Positions 6,586 through 12,502 of a DNA stretch of 12,502 nucleotides are shown in pieces. The position numbers and the translations under genes are program-made. How positions within the stretch are numbered: position 1 is the first letter of the stretch; each line of letters begins with the position of its first letter. This stretch comes from an uncultured Thermoleophilia bacterium (lineage in GTDB: Bacteria; Actinomycetota; Thermoleophilia; UBA2241): the NCBI GenBank assembly GCA_903921965.1, contig CAIXSE010000497.1, positions 1 through 12,502 on the forward strand, read 5' to 3'. Under the pieces are notes generated by a model. It saw nothing but the letters and a program-made list of their open reading frames with translations. It made no database searches and had not been told where the DNA came from.

Positions 6586-6599
6586 TTGACTCGGGTCAA
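6586..6599. promoter_or_regulatory. CRP/FNR-family-like palindrome in the cytochrome-cbbM divergent region
   Basis: TTGAC-TCGG-GTCAA is a perfect 5-base inverted repeat with a 4-base spacer. The layout equals the FNR half-site pattern TTGAT-N4-ATCAA and resembles TTGAC-type sites described for HcpR-like regulators of the same superfamily. Its centre lies 48 bases upstream of the cytochrome start and 116 upstream of the cbbM start. TTGACC or TTGACT could alternatively serve as a -35 box, but no fitting -10 is present on either strand. Confidence 0.4.
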
Positions 6600-6604
6600 G
6601 CCCG

Positions 6605-6633
6605 CCGCACGTGCGGAAACCCGGCCGGCCGGG
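6605..6633. repeat. Two adjacent perfect palindromes upstream of cbbM
   Basis: CCGCACGTGCGG (6605-6616) and CCCGGCCGGCCGGG (6620-6633) are perfect palindromes separated by three bases, with the FNR-like site close by. They may be protein-binding sites or hairpins in the cbbM leader. At this GC content some palindromes arise by chance. Confidence 0.3.
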
Positions 6634-6708
6634 CACAACGCACGCACAGCACCGTCATGACCGCCCGGCGACGAGCACGAGCCGCGCCGGCGAGCACGAG
6701 GAGGAGAC

Positions 6709-8085
6709 GTGGACCAGTCCAGCCGCTACGCAGACCTCGGCCTCAGCGAGGCCGGCCTCATCGCCGGGGGGCGCCACGTCCTGTGCGCGTACACCTTCAG
6801 GCCCAAGGCCGGGTACGGGTTTCTCGCCACGGCCGCCCACTTCGCCGCCGAGTCGTCCACCGGCACGAACGTCGAAGTGTCCACCACCGACGACTTCACG
6901 CGCTCGGTGGACGCCATCGTCTACGAGGCCGACGAGGCGGCCGGCGTCATGAAGATCGCCTACCCCCTGGAGCTCTTCGACCGCAACATCACCGACGGCA
7001 AGGCGATGATCGTCTCGTTCCTCACGCTGACGATCGGCAACAACCAGGGCATGGCCGACGTCGAGTACGCCAAGATGCACGACTTCTACGTGCCCCCGGA
7101 CTACCTCGCCATGTTCGACGGCCCCAACCGCAACATCGCCGACTTCTGGCGGGTGCTGGGCCGGCCGCAGGCCGACGGGGGCATGGTCGTGGGCACCATC
7201 ATCAAGCCCAAGCTCGGCCTGCGGCCGGAGCTCTTCGCCAAGGCCTGCCACGACTTCTGGCTGGGCGGCGAGTTCGTCAAGAACGACGAGCCTCAGGGCA
7301 ACCAGCCGTTCGCGCCGTACGCGGAGACCATGCGGCTCGTGGCCGACGCCATGCGCAGGGCCCAGGACGAGACCGGACGGGCCAAGCTGTTCTCGGCCAA
7401 CATCACCGCCGACGACCCGTGGGAGATGGTCGCCCGCGGCGAGACCGTGCTCGAGGCGTTCGCCGGTCTGGAAGACCACCTCGCCTTCCTCGTCGACGGC
7501 TACGTCGGCGGGCCGGCGGCGGTCACCACGGCGCGCCGCCGCTTCCCCGACGTCTTCCTGCACTACCACCGCGCCGGCCACGGCGCCGTGACGTCGCCGA
7601 GCTCGCAGCGCGGCTACACCGCCTTCGTGCTCTCCAAGATGGCGCGCCTGCAGGGCGCCAGCGGCATCCACACCGGCACGATGGGCTTCGGCAAGATGGA
7701 GGGCGACAAGTCGGACCGGGCCATCGCCTACATGATCGAGCAGGACTCGGCCGACGGCCCCTTCTACCACCAGGAGTGGGACGGCATGAAGGCCACCACG
7801 CCCATGATCTCCGGCGGCATGAACGCCCTGCGCCTGCCGGGCTTCTTCGACAACCTCGGCCACGCCAACGTCGTGCAGACCTCGGGCGGCGGCGCCTTCG
7901 GGCACCTCGACGGGCCCGTCGCCGGCGCCCTCAGCCTGCGCCAGTCGGTCGAGGCGTGGACGGCCGGCGTCGACCTCGTGGCCGCGGCGCGCGAACACCG
8001 CGAGCTGGCCCGCGCCTTCGAGTCCTTCCCCGCCGACGCCGACGCGCTCTACCCCGGGTGGCGCGAGGCCCTCGGCGCCGGCTGA
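6709..8085 (+). CDS. cbbM: Ribulose-1,5-bisphosphate carboxylase/oxygenase, form II
   Basis: RuBisCO fixes CO2 onto ribulose 1,5-bisphosphate to give two 3-phosphoglycerates in the cytosol. The 458-residue protein reads as form II over its full length, from the [10 protein letters not shown] start to the FPGWRE-like end ([10 protein letters not shown]). Active-site residues fall at the numbering of the Rhodospirillum rubrum enzyme: Glu48, Asn111, Lys166 (in KPKLG), carbamylated Lys191 with Asp193 and Glu194 (KNDEPQ), His287 (HYHRAGHG), loop-6 Lys329 ([10 protein letters not shown]) and Ser368 (ISGGMNAL). It should be active and needs no small subunit. The start is GTG with a strong GGAGGAG two bases upstream. 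Phosphoribulokinase follows after 26 bases, forming a minimal Calvin-cycle operon. No cbbR, cbbQ or cbbO is in the window. Form II is mainly known from proteobacteria and some dinoflagellates, so its presence beside Gram-positive-type genes suggests lateral transfer. Confidence 0.96.
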   Translation: MDQSSRYADLGLSEAGLIAGGRHVLCAYTFRPKAGYGFLATAAHFAAESSTGTNVEVSTTDDFTRSVDAIVYEADEAAGVMKIAYPLELFDRNITDGKAMIVSFLTLTIGNNQGMADVEYAKMHDFYVPPDYLAMFDGPNRNIADFWRVLGRPQADGGMVVGTIIKPKLGLRPELFAKACHDFWLGGEFVKNDEPQGNQPFAPYAETMRLVADAMRRAQDETGRAKLFSANITADDPWEMVARGETVLEAFAGLEDHLAFLVDGYVGGPAAVTTARRRFPDVFLHYHRAGHGAVTSPSSQRGYTAFVLSKMARLQGASGIHTGTMGFGKMEGDKSDRAIAYMIEQDSADGPFYHQEWDGMKATTPMISGGMNALRLPGFFDNLGHANVVQTSGGGAFGHLDGPVAGALSLRQSVEAWTAGVDLVAAAREHRELARAFESFPADADALYPGWREALGAG

Positions 8086-8111
8086 GCGGTCGCGGAACGG
8101 AGGGAGCGACC

Positions 8112-9005
8112 ATGTCTGCCAAACACCCCGTCATCGCCGTCACCGGCTCGAGCGGCGCCGGCACCACGACGGTCAAGCACTCGTTCGAGCAGGTCTTCCA
8201 CCGCGAGAGCATCACCCCCGCCGTGGTCGAGGGCGACAGCTTCCACAGGTACGACCGCGCGACGATGAAGGAGGCCATCCGCGCGGCGGAAGAAAAGGGC
8301 GAACGGCCCCCGAGCCACTTCGGCCCCGAGGCCAACCTCTTCGGCGAGATCGAGAAGCTCTTCAGGACGTACGGCGACACCGGCGGCGGCAGACGCCGCT
8401 TCTACGTGCACAACGAGGAGGAGGCCGCCAGCCTGGGCCACGAATCAGGCACCTTCACCGAGTGGGACGACATGCCGGCCGACACCGACCTGCTGTTCTA
8501 CGAAGGCCTGCACGGCGGCGTGCAGGCCGGCGACGTCAACGTCGCGCGCTACGTGGACCTGCTCATCGGCGTCGTGCCCATCGTCAACCTCGAGTGGATC
8601 CAGAAGATCCACCGCGACACGGCGGCGCGCAGCTACTCGGTGGAGGCGGTCACCGACACGATCCTGCGGCGCATGCACGACTACGTGCACTACATCACGC
8701 CGCAGTTCTCGCAGACGCACGTGAACTTCCAGCGCGTGCCGGTGGTGGACACGAGCAACCCGTTCGTCACCCGCGACATCCCGACGCTGGACGAGTCGCT
8801 GGTGATCATCCGCTTCCGCGACCCGCGCGGCGTGGACTTCCCCTACCTGCTGGCCATGATCCACGACTCGTTCATGTCGCGGCCCAACACCATCGTCGTG
8901 CCCGGCGGCAAGATGGAGATGGCGATCCGCCTGGTGGTGACGCCGATGATCCACCAGATCATGGAGCGCCGGCGCAGCGCCGTGCGCGCCGACCGGCAGT
9001 TCTGA
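8112..9005 (+). CDS. cbbP: Phosphoribulokinase, class I (bacterial type)
   Basis: The enzyme phosphorylates ribulose 5-phosphate with ATP and so supplies the RuBisCO substrate. The 297-residue length is typical of the proteobacterial class I enzyme. The P-loop GSSGAGTTT (12-20) has the class's Thr in place of the usual Lys. Asp42 and Arg49 in EGDSFHRYDR, Glu131 in FYEGLHGG, and Lys165, Arg168 and Asp169 in KIHRD fall at the numbering known from the Rhodobacter sphaeroides enzyme. There is no cysteine in the protein, so thioredoxin-type redox control, as in plant PRK, is ruled out. Bacterial class I enzymes are usually activated by NADH instead. GGAGGGAG precedes the ATG, and the 26-base gap to cbbM indicates co-transcription. 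Together with RuBisCO it provides the two reactions unique to the Calvin cycle. Confidence 0.96.
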   Translation: MSAKHPVIAVTGSSGAGTTTVKHSFEQVFHRESITPAVVEGDSFHRYDRATMKEAIRAAEEKGERPPSHFGPEANLFGEIEKLFRTYGDTGGGRRRFYVHNEEEAASLGHESGTFTEWDDMPADTDLLFYEGLHGGVQAGDVNVARYVDLLIGVVPIVNLEWIQKIHRDTAARSYSVEAVTDTILRRMHDYVHYITPQFSQTHVNFQRVPVVDTSNPFVTRDIPTLDESLVIIRFRDPRGVDFPYLLAMIHDSFMSRPNTIVVPGGKMEMAIRLVVTPMIHQIMERRRSAVRADRQF

Positions 9006-9011
9006 GCCGCA

Positions 9012-9050
9012 CGAAGGGCGGTGCCGGCCCGTGGCCGGCGGCGCCCTTCG
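9012..9050. terminator. Bidirectional hairpin between phosphoribulokinase and the PASTA gene
   Basis: CGAAGGGCG (9012-9020) pairs with CGCCCTTCG (9042-9050), and GCCGGCC (9023-9029) pairs with GGCCGGC (9033-9039) around a 3-base loop, with a small internal mismatch. It fills the 57-base gap between two convergent genes and can end both transcripts. Confidence 0.7.
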
Positions 9051-9062
9051 CCGTTCAGGGGG

Positions 9063-10340
9063 TCATTGCTCCGCCGGCAGCGGGACCGCCTGCTCCGGCA
9101 GCCCGGTCGAGACCAGCAGGAACACCTCGTAGGTCTCGGGGACCTTGCGGCCCGCCTCGGGCAGCTGGTCCATCACCAGGCCCTTCGCGTAGTCCAGGCT
9201 CGGCTCCTCGACCACGTGCCAGCCGAGCCCGAGCTTCTCGAGCTCGTCCTCGGCCTCCTGCAGCGTCCAGCCGTCCATGTCGGGCACCTTGACCCAGTCG
9301 ACCCCCGGCTCTTCGGGCGGGTCGATCTCGGGCGGCCAGACCGTGGGGCTGGGCGACGGCGTCGCGGTGGGCTTCGGCGTCGGGGTCTTCGTCGGCTTGG
9401 GTGTCGCGGTCGGCGTGGGCGACGGGCTCGGCGCCGGCCCCAGCGAGACCAGCAGCCCGACCTCGGACCCGGGAGCCACCTCGCTGCCGGCCGAAGGTTC
9501 CTGGCCCATCACCACATCCTTCTTGACCTTGGGGCTGTACGCCTGCGCGATCTTCACCGTGAGCCCCAGGTCCTCGAGCTCGGCCGTCGCCTTCGACTTC
9601 GTCACGCCGGCGAGGTCGGGCACCGTGACGGTGACGGCACCCTTGCCGAGCGACACCTCGATGAGCACCTCCGAGAGCGGCGCCACGACCTCTCCGGCGC
9701 CGGGGACCTGGCCGGCGACCACGCCCTCCGCCACCTTGTCGCTGTAGGCCTCGACCGGCACGGCCTTGAGGCCGGCCCCGGCGAGCTTCTGCGTCGCCTG
9801 CTCCTCGCTCAGCCCGGTGACCTTGGGGACGGTGGTCTCGGTCGGCACGCCCTTCGAGACCAGCAGGCCGACGCTCGATCCGGGCTCGGCCTGCTCACCC
9901 GGGGCGGGCAGCTGGCCCATGACCTGACCGGCCGGGGCCCGCAGGTCGTACTCCTCCTCGGTCTCGGACGAGAGCCCGGCGCCGGCCAGCGCCTGCCGCG
10001 CCTCTTCGACGTCGAGTCCCATGACGTTCGGCACCTCCACGGTGCCGGGCCCGCTCGAGACGGTGAGCTTGACCCCGGAGCCTTCGTCGGCGCCGGCGCC
10101 GGCGGCCGGGTCCTGGGCGGTCACCGTGCCGGCCGCGAAACCCGCGTCGGCGACCTGCTCGATCCCTCCGACCACGAGGCCGGCGCCCTGCAGCGTCGCC
10201 GTCGCCTGGTCCTGCGTCTGACCGGTGACGTCGGGCACGGTGACCGAGGCGCCTCCCGACGAGACGAGCAGCACCGCGACCAGCGCCGCGGCGACGAGCG
10301 CCAGCACGACGACGATGATGATCCAGCCCTTGCGCGACAC
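9063..10340 (-). CDS. Membrane-anchored five-PASTA-domain protein without kinase or PBP domain
   Basis: This 425-residue protein begins with a 5-residue cytoplasmic tip (GTG start, SRKG) and one membrane helix at about 6-26. Five PASTA domains follow outside the cell: 33-97, 101-163, 168-231, 237-300 and 350-412. Each has the VPDV/VPNV-x-G opening, an A-x-x-x-L-x-x-x-GL helix and a closing V-G-L-L-V-S-type strand. Residues 301-347 are a Pro/Thr/Lys/Ser-rich linker that sets the last domain apart, as a spacer through the wall. PASTA domains bind muropeptides or lipid II in PknB-type kinases and in penicillin-binding proteins, but neither catalytic domain is present or encoded nearby. A role in wall sensing or wall attachment is likely; its enzymatic partner is unknown. 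The GTG at 10340 is chosen over an ATG at 10427 because GGGGGAGG lies just upstream and the membrane helix then starts at once. Confidence 0.85.
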   Translation of the reverse strand: MSRKGWIIIVVVLALVAAALVAVLLVSSGGASVTVPDVTGQTQDQATATLQGAGLVVGGIEQVADAGFAAGTVTAQDPAAGAGADEGSGVKLTVSSGPGTVEVPNVMGLDVEEARQALAGAGLSSETEEEYDLRAPAGQVMGQLPAPGEQAEPGSSVGLLVSKGVPTETTVPKVTGLSEEQATQKLAGAGLKAVPVEAYSDKVAEGVVAGQVPGAGEVVAPLSEVLIEVSLGKGAVTVTVPDLAGVTKSKATAELEDLGLTVKIAQAYSPKVKKDVVMGQEPSAGSEVAPGSEVGLLVSLGPAPSPSPTPTATPKPTKTPTPKPTATPSPSPTVWPPEIDPPEEPGVDWVKVPDMDGWTLQEAEDELEKLGLGWHVVEEPSLDYAKGLVMDQLPEAGRKVPETYEVFLLVSTGLPEQAVPLPAEQ

Positions 10341-10374
10341 CCCGACCTCCCCCGCCGTTGCCAGACCCGGACCC

Positions 10375-10383
10375 TTTATAGCA
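10375..10383 (-). promoter_or_regulatory. Extended -10 promoter of the PASTA gene
   Basis: On the minus strand TGC-TATAAA gives an extended -10 element (TGn plus 5 of 6 matches to TATAAT). It lies 34 bases before the GTG start, so the leader would be about 28 bases. Only a poor -35 (TGGTGA with an 18-base spacer) is present, which fits an extended -10 promoter. The AT-rich hexamer stands out strongly in this GC-rich context. Confidence 0.5.
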
Positions 10384-10448
10384 GGCCGGTCGAGGTCCTC
10401 ACCAGCAGTCCGGGACGCCGGCGGCACCGCGGACCGGCGGACCCCCGG

Positions 10449-10475
10449 GCGGCTCGCGCCGCGAGGACGAGCCGC
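10449..10475 (-). terminator. Hairpin downstream of the TMEM175-like gene
   Basis: Arms 10449-10456 and 10468-10475 form an 8-bp stem with an 11-base loop, about 16 bases after the stop of the minus-strand gene. There is no U-tract. It separates this gene from the PASTA gene, which has its own promoter. Confidence 0.35.
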
Positions 10476-10490
10476 GCCCGCCGCCGCCCG

Positions 10491-11135
10491 TCAGGAACCG
10501 CGCTGGAAGAGCCTGCGCACGGTGCTGATCGGGACCGCCAGGTACAGAGCGATCAGCAGGTACAGGGCCAGGCCGACGTACGGCATGAGGGACCCGAGCC
10601 CGAGGGCGACCGCGTAGAAGATGAGGCTCGGGGCGAGCTGGTACTTGAGCCGCGACTCCTCGCTCTCCTCGTCGGCGACGTCGGTGCCGAAGAGGCCCTC
10701 CTTCTCGGCGTGGCGGGCGAGCACGTAGAGCATCACCGTCTGCATGAGCAGCATGATGCCGAAGAACACCACGGCGACCCGCTCGCCCGCCCGGTCGCCG
10801 GCGTACTCGCCCATGAGCCCGGTGGGGAACGGCAGCAGGGCGCAGAAGAGCAGCAGGACCAGGTTGAGGCGCATGAACGCGCCGTCCACCTTCTGCAGGC
10901 CGTCGATGAGAGCGCTGTGCTCGATCCACACCGCACCGATGGTCATGAAGGCGACGAAGTAGGAGAGGATCATCTGCCGCTCCAGCCAGAGCTCGCCGAG
11001 CAGCTTGGTGCCGGCGACGTGCGGCACGGCGATCTCGAGCACGAGCAGCGTGATGGCGATGGCGAAGACGCCGTCGCTGAACGCCTCGAGGCGGTTCTTC
11101 CTGTGCGTGCGCTTGGGTCTGCGGCCCTGGCTCAC
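10491..11135 (-). CDS. TMEM175-family (DUF1211) potassium channel-like membrane protein
   Basis: The 214-residue protein has the family signature RLEAFSDGVFAIAITLLVLEI at 15-35, where the F-S-D motif at the start of the first helix shapes the pore in bacterial TMEM175 channels. About six membrane helices follow, at roughly 19-37, 56-75, 88-107, 118-140, 168-186 and 187-206. An acidic loop (EEGLFGTDVADEESEE region, 144-160) lies between helices 4 and 5. Bacterial members form tetrameric K+-permeable channels. The GTG start at 11135 has AGAGGG upstream, while a longer frame to 11192 would overlap the hairpin that ends the neighbouring gene. No regulator is adjacent. Confidence 0.85.
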   Translation of the reverse strand: MSQGRRPKRTHRKNRLEAFSDGVFAIAITLLVLEIAVPHVAGTKLLGELWLERQMILSYFVAFMTIGAVWIEHSALIDGLQKVDGAFMRLNLVLLLFCALLPFPTGLMGEYAGDRAGERVAVVFFGIMLLMQTVMLYVLARHAEKEGLFGTDVADEESEESRLKYQLAPSLIFYAVALGLGSLMPYVGLALYLLIALYLAVPISTVRRLFQRGS

Positions 11136-11152
11136 GGGCGCCCTCTCACGAA

Positions 11153-11193
11153 GGTGCCCGGCGGGCGGCCGGAAGGGCCGCCCGCCGGGCACC
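11153..11193 (-). terminator. Strong hairpin between the DUF1269 and TMEM175-like genes
   Basis: A perfect 18-bp stem (11153-11170 with 11176-11193) and a 5-base loop begins 12 bases after the stop of the DUF1269 gene. Transcription should end here, so the TMEM175-like gene needs its own promoter in the remaining short gap or depends on readthrough. Confidence 0.7.
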
Positions 11194-11204
11194 GTGCTGC
11201 TGTC

Positions 11205-11717
11205 TCAGGCGGTCTCCGCCTGCTTCTTGTGGTGCTTGGCGCCGAAGGCGTGCTTGAGCTCGGCCTCCTGCTCGGCCGAGAGGTTGGAGCGCACGAGGGT
11301 CGCGTTGGTGCCCTCGATGGCGGCCATGAACTTATCCTCGGTGAGCTGCTCGATGACGAGGAACCAGCCGGCCTTGCCCGGGGGCACGGCGTCGCCCATC
11401 TGCTCGAGGACCTGCTTGTCGATGCCGGTCTTGCCCATCTTGCCGAAGAGGGCCCCGAGGCCGGCGCCGATGGCGAGGCCGAGGAAGGGCATGAAGAAGA
11501 TGAGGCCGAAGAGCATGCCCCAGAAGGCACCGCCGAGGGTGCCGGCGCCGACCAGGTGGTCGCCGTGCTTGACGTGGGGCTTGCCGTCGGGGTCGCGGAC
11601 GACCTCGGCGGCGTCGCCCAGCTGGACGATCATGTCCTTCTGCAGCTGGGCGAGCTTGAGGCCGAAGCGGTCGGCCTCCATCTCGTTCTCGAAGCCCAGC
11701 ACCATCATCTCGCTCAT
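11205..11717 (-). CDS. DUF1269 family membrane protein
   Basis: This 170-residue protein matches the pattern of the DUF1269 family (PF06897), whose function is not known. The N-terminal soluble part has MVLGFENEMEADR, L-x-x-L-Q-K-D-M-I and GDAAEVVRDPDGKPHVK. A glycine-rich membrane hairpin follows at about 56-94 (GAGTLGGAFWGMLFGLIFF, then LGLAIGAGLGALFG, like a glycine zipper). The C-terminal soluble part contains GKAGWFLVIEQLTEDKF and ends in a His/Lys-rich tail. ATG 11717 is chosen because GGGGAG sits 7 bases upstream; a GTG two codons earlier is too close to it. The protein is divergent from the + strand gene at 11933. Confidence 0.82.
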   Translation of the reverse strand: MSEMMVLGFENEMEADRFGLKLAQLQKDMIVQLGDAAEVVRDPDGKPHVKHGDHLVGAGTLGGAFWGMLFGLIFFMPFLGLAIGAGLGALFGKMGKTGIDKQVLEQMGDAVPPGKAGWFLVIEQLTEDKFMAAIEGTNATLVRSNLSAEQEAELKHAFGAKHHKKQAETA

Positions 11718-11880
11718 ACGCACGCTCCCCTTCAGTCGACTGCCGGTCTGCGGACTCTACTACGCGGGCAGGCGCGGCGCTCCCGCCGGGCCGGCGGCGC
11801 GGCGGACGGCGCGGGCAGAGGCGCGACTCGCCCGGGGCCACGCCCGCCGCCCGGTGGGGATTCCGCAGGCGCGGCGGTTC

Positions 11881-11890
11881 CTGTAGGCTC
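11881..11890 (+). promoter_or_regulatory. Weak candidate -10 region for the terminal membrane protein gene
   Basis: TGTAGGCT (TAGGCT as -10) lies about 45 bases before the GTG at 11933. A TTCCGC 17 bases upstream is a poor -35. TAGGnT-like -10 boxes are common in actinobacteria, but the match is weak. I see nothing else of note in the 215-base divergent gap. Confidence 0.2.
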
Positions 11891-11932
11891 GGCGCGAAGC
11901 GGGCCGGCCGGGGACGCCGGGAGGAGGGCTGC

Positions 11933-12502
11933 GTGGGCACCGTCGAGTGGATGGTGGTGGTACTGGTGGTGGGCGGGCGGCTCGTGCTGCCGCTCTTCAT
12001 CCCGTACTTCCCGGTGCCGGCCCTCGTCGCCTGCATGATCCTCGACTCGGCCGACCAGAGCATCTTCCAGCAGTTCCCCAGGATCCCGCTGGAGGGCTAC
12101 CAGTCCTACGACAAGGCGCTGGACGTCTACTACCTCTCCATCGCCTACCTCTCCACCCTGCGCAACTGGACCAACCAGATCGCCTTCCGCATGGCCCAGT
12201 TCCTCTTCTACTACCGCATGGTCGGCGTGGTCAGCTTCGAGCTCACGCAGTGGCGCCCCATCCTCTTCATCTTCCCCAACACGTTCGAGTACTTCTGGCT
12301 GTTCGTGGAGGCCGTGCGGCTGGGCTGGAACACGAGCCGCATGGGCAAGTGGACGGTGATCCTGGCGGCGGCCGGCATCTGGATCTTCATCAAGCTGCCG
12401 CAGGAGTGGTGGATCCACATCGCGGAGCTCGACATGACCGACTTCATCAAGGAGACGCTGTTCGGCGTGACCGCCGACACGGGCTGGGGCGACGCCATCG
12501 CC
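11933..12502 (+). CDS. Conserved-looking integral membrane protein, function unknown (3' partial)
   Basis: An open frame of 190 codons starts at GTG (11933-11935), with GGAGGAGGG upstream, and runs off the right edge without a stop. Codon third positions are strongly G/C. Hydrophobic stretches at about 6-37, 84-100, 107-127 and 140-154 suggest a multi-pass membrane protein. The segment between the first two helices (DSADQSIFQQF, GYQSYDKALDVYYLSIAYLSTLRNW) is rich in aromatic and charged residues and looks constrained. No catalytic motif is recognised. Its visible part ends in a Trp/acidic region (LPQEWWIHIAELDMTDF). I do not know the family. Confidence 0.7.
   Translation, partial: MGTVEWMVVVLVVGGRLVLPLFIPYFPVPALVACMILDSADQSIFQQFPRIPLEGYQSYDKALDVYYLSIAYLSTLRNWTNQIAFRMAQFLFYYRMVGVVSFELTQWRPILFIFPNTFEYFWLFVEAVRLGWNTSRMGKWTVILAAAGIWIFIKLPQEWWIHIAELDMTDFIKETLFGVTADTGWGDAIA

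Noticed and set aside
6586..6614. TTGACT as a -35 box for cbbM
   Set aside because: No acceptable -10 hexamer lies 16-18 bases downstream. The inverted repeat is better explained as a regulator site.
6060..8111. Upstream extension of the phosphoribulokinase frame
   Set aside because: The 684 codons before ATG 8112 are antisense to the cytochrome and out of frame with cbbM. The P-loop lies at the normal distance from ATG 8112, which has its own ribosome binding site.
9021..12038. 1005-codon + strand open frame across the right part
   Set aside because: It is His/Arg/Leu-rich and antisense to three minus-strand genes with clear families and ribosome binding sites. It also crosses strong terminator hairpins.
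1..12502. tRNA, rRNA, CRISPR arrays, insertion sequences and attachment sites
   Set aside because: No cloverleaf, regularly spaced repeats, transposase motifs or terminal inverted repeats with target duplications were seen on either strand.

Overview
The window is very GC-rich and densely coded. It carries genes typical of a Gram-positive actinobacterial cell plan (a SepF cell-division protein, a membrane-anchored PASTA-repeat protein, a DUF1269 membrane protein) next to genes for c-type cytochrome electron transfer and Calvin-cycle carbon fixation. My best guess is a deep-branching or anaerobic/microaerobic member of Actinomycetota. That is inferred from gene content and base composition; no marker gene settles it.

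Left part (1-3635, + strand): the tail of an unrecognised upstream gene and its probable terminator come first. A 373-base leader region follows, with a palindrome and a plausible promoter. Then comes a large secreted cytochrome with nine CxxCH heme sites and a beta-rich C-terminal domain, closed by a strong 19-bp hairpin. A membrane-anchored protein with a PF14376-type heme domain plus a second single-heme domain comes next. An isoprenylcysteine methyltransferase-like membrane protein (3674-4201) follows on the same strand.

Middle (4223-5806): the minus strand of 4223-5111 looks like a gene graveyard. It holds the C-terminal half of an AI-2E-family transporter, a piece resembling a Cache sensor domain fused in frame to it, and a short piece resembling a histidine-kinase ATPase domain in another frame. 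A lone sepF (+, 5161-5544) follows, then about 260 bases with no convincing gene.

Carbon fixation block (5807-9062): a multiheme c-type lipoprotein cytochrome (-) is divergent from a two-gene + strand operon. The operon encodes form II RuBisCO (cbbM) and class I phosphoribulokinase. All active-site residues I checked in both enzymes fall at canonical positions (R. rubrum and R. sphaeroides numbering). The 164-base divergent intergenic region contains a TTGAC-N4-GTCAA palindrome, resembling a CRP/FNR-family site, and two more perfect palindromes. The operon ends in a hairpin shared with the convergent PASTA gene.

Right part (9063-12502): on the minus strand lie a five-PASTA membrane protein with its own extended -10 promoter, a TMEM175-type potassium-channel protein and a DUF1269 protein. 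A strong hairpin separates the last two. A divergent + strand membrane protein, cut by the window end, was not recognised.

Taken together, the cytochromes could move electrons across or outside the membrane, and RuBisCO/PRK could assimilate CO2 or act as an electron sink. The physical link between a multiheme lipoprotein and cbbM suggests, but does not prove, redox-linked control.
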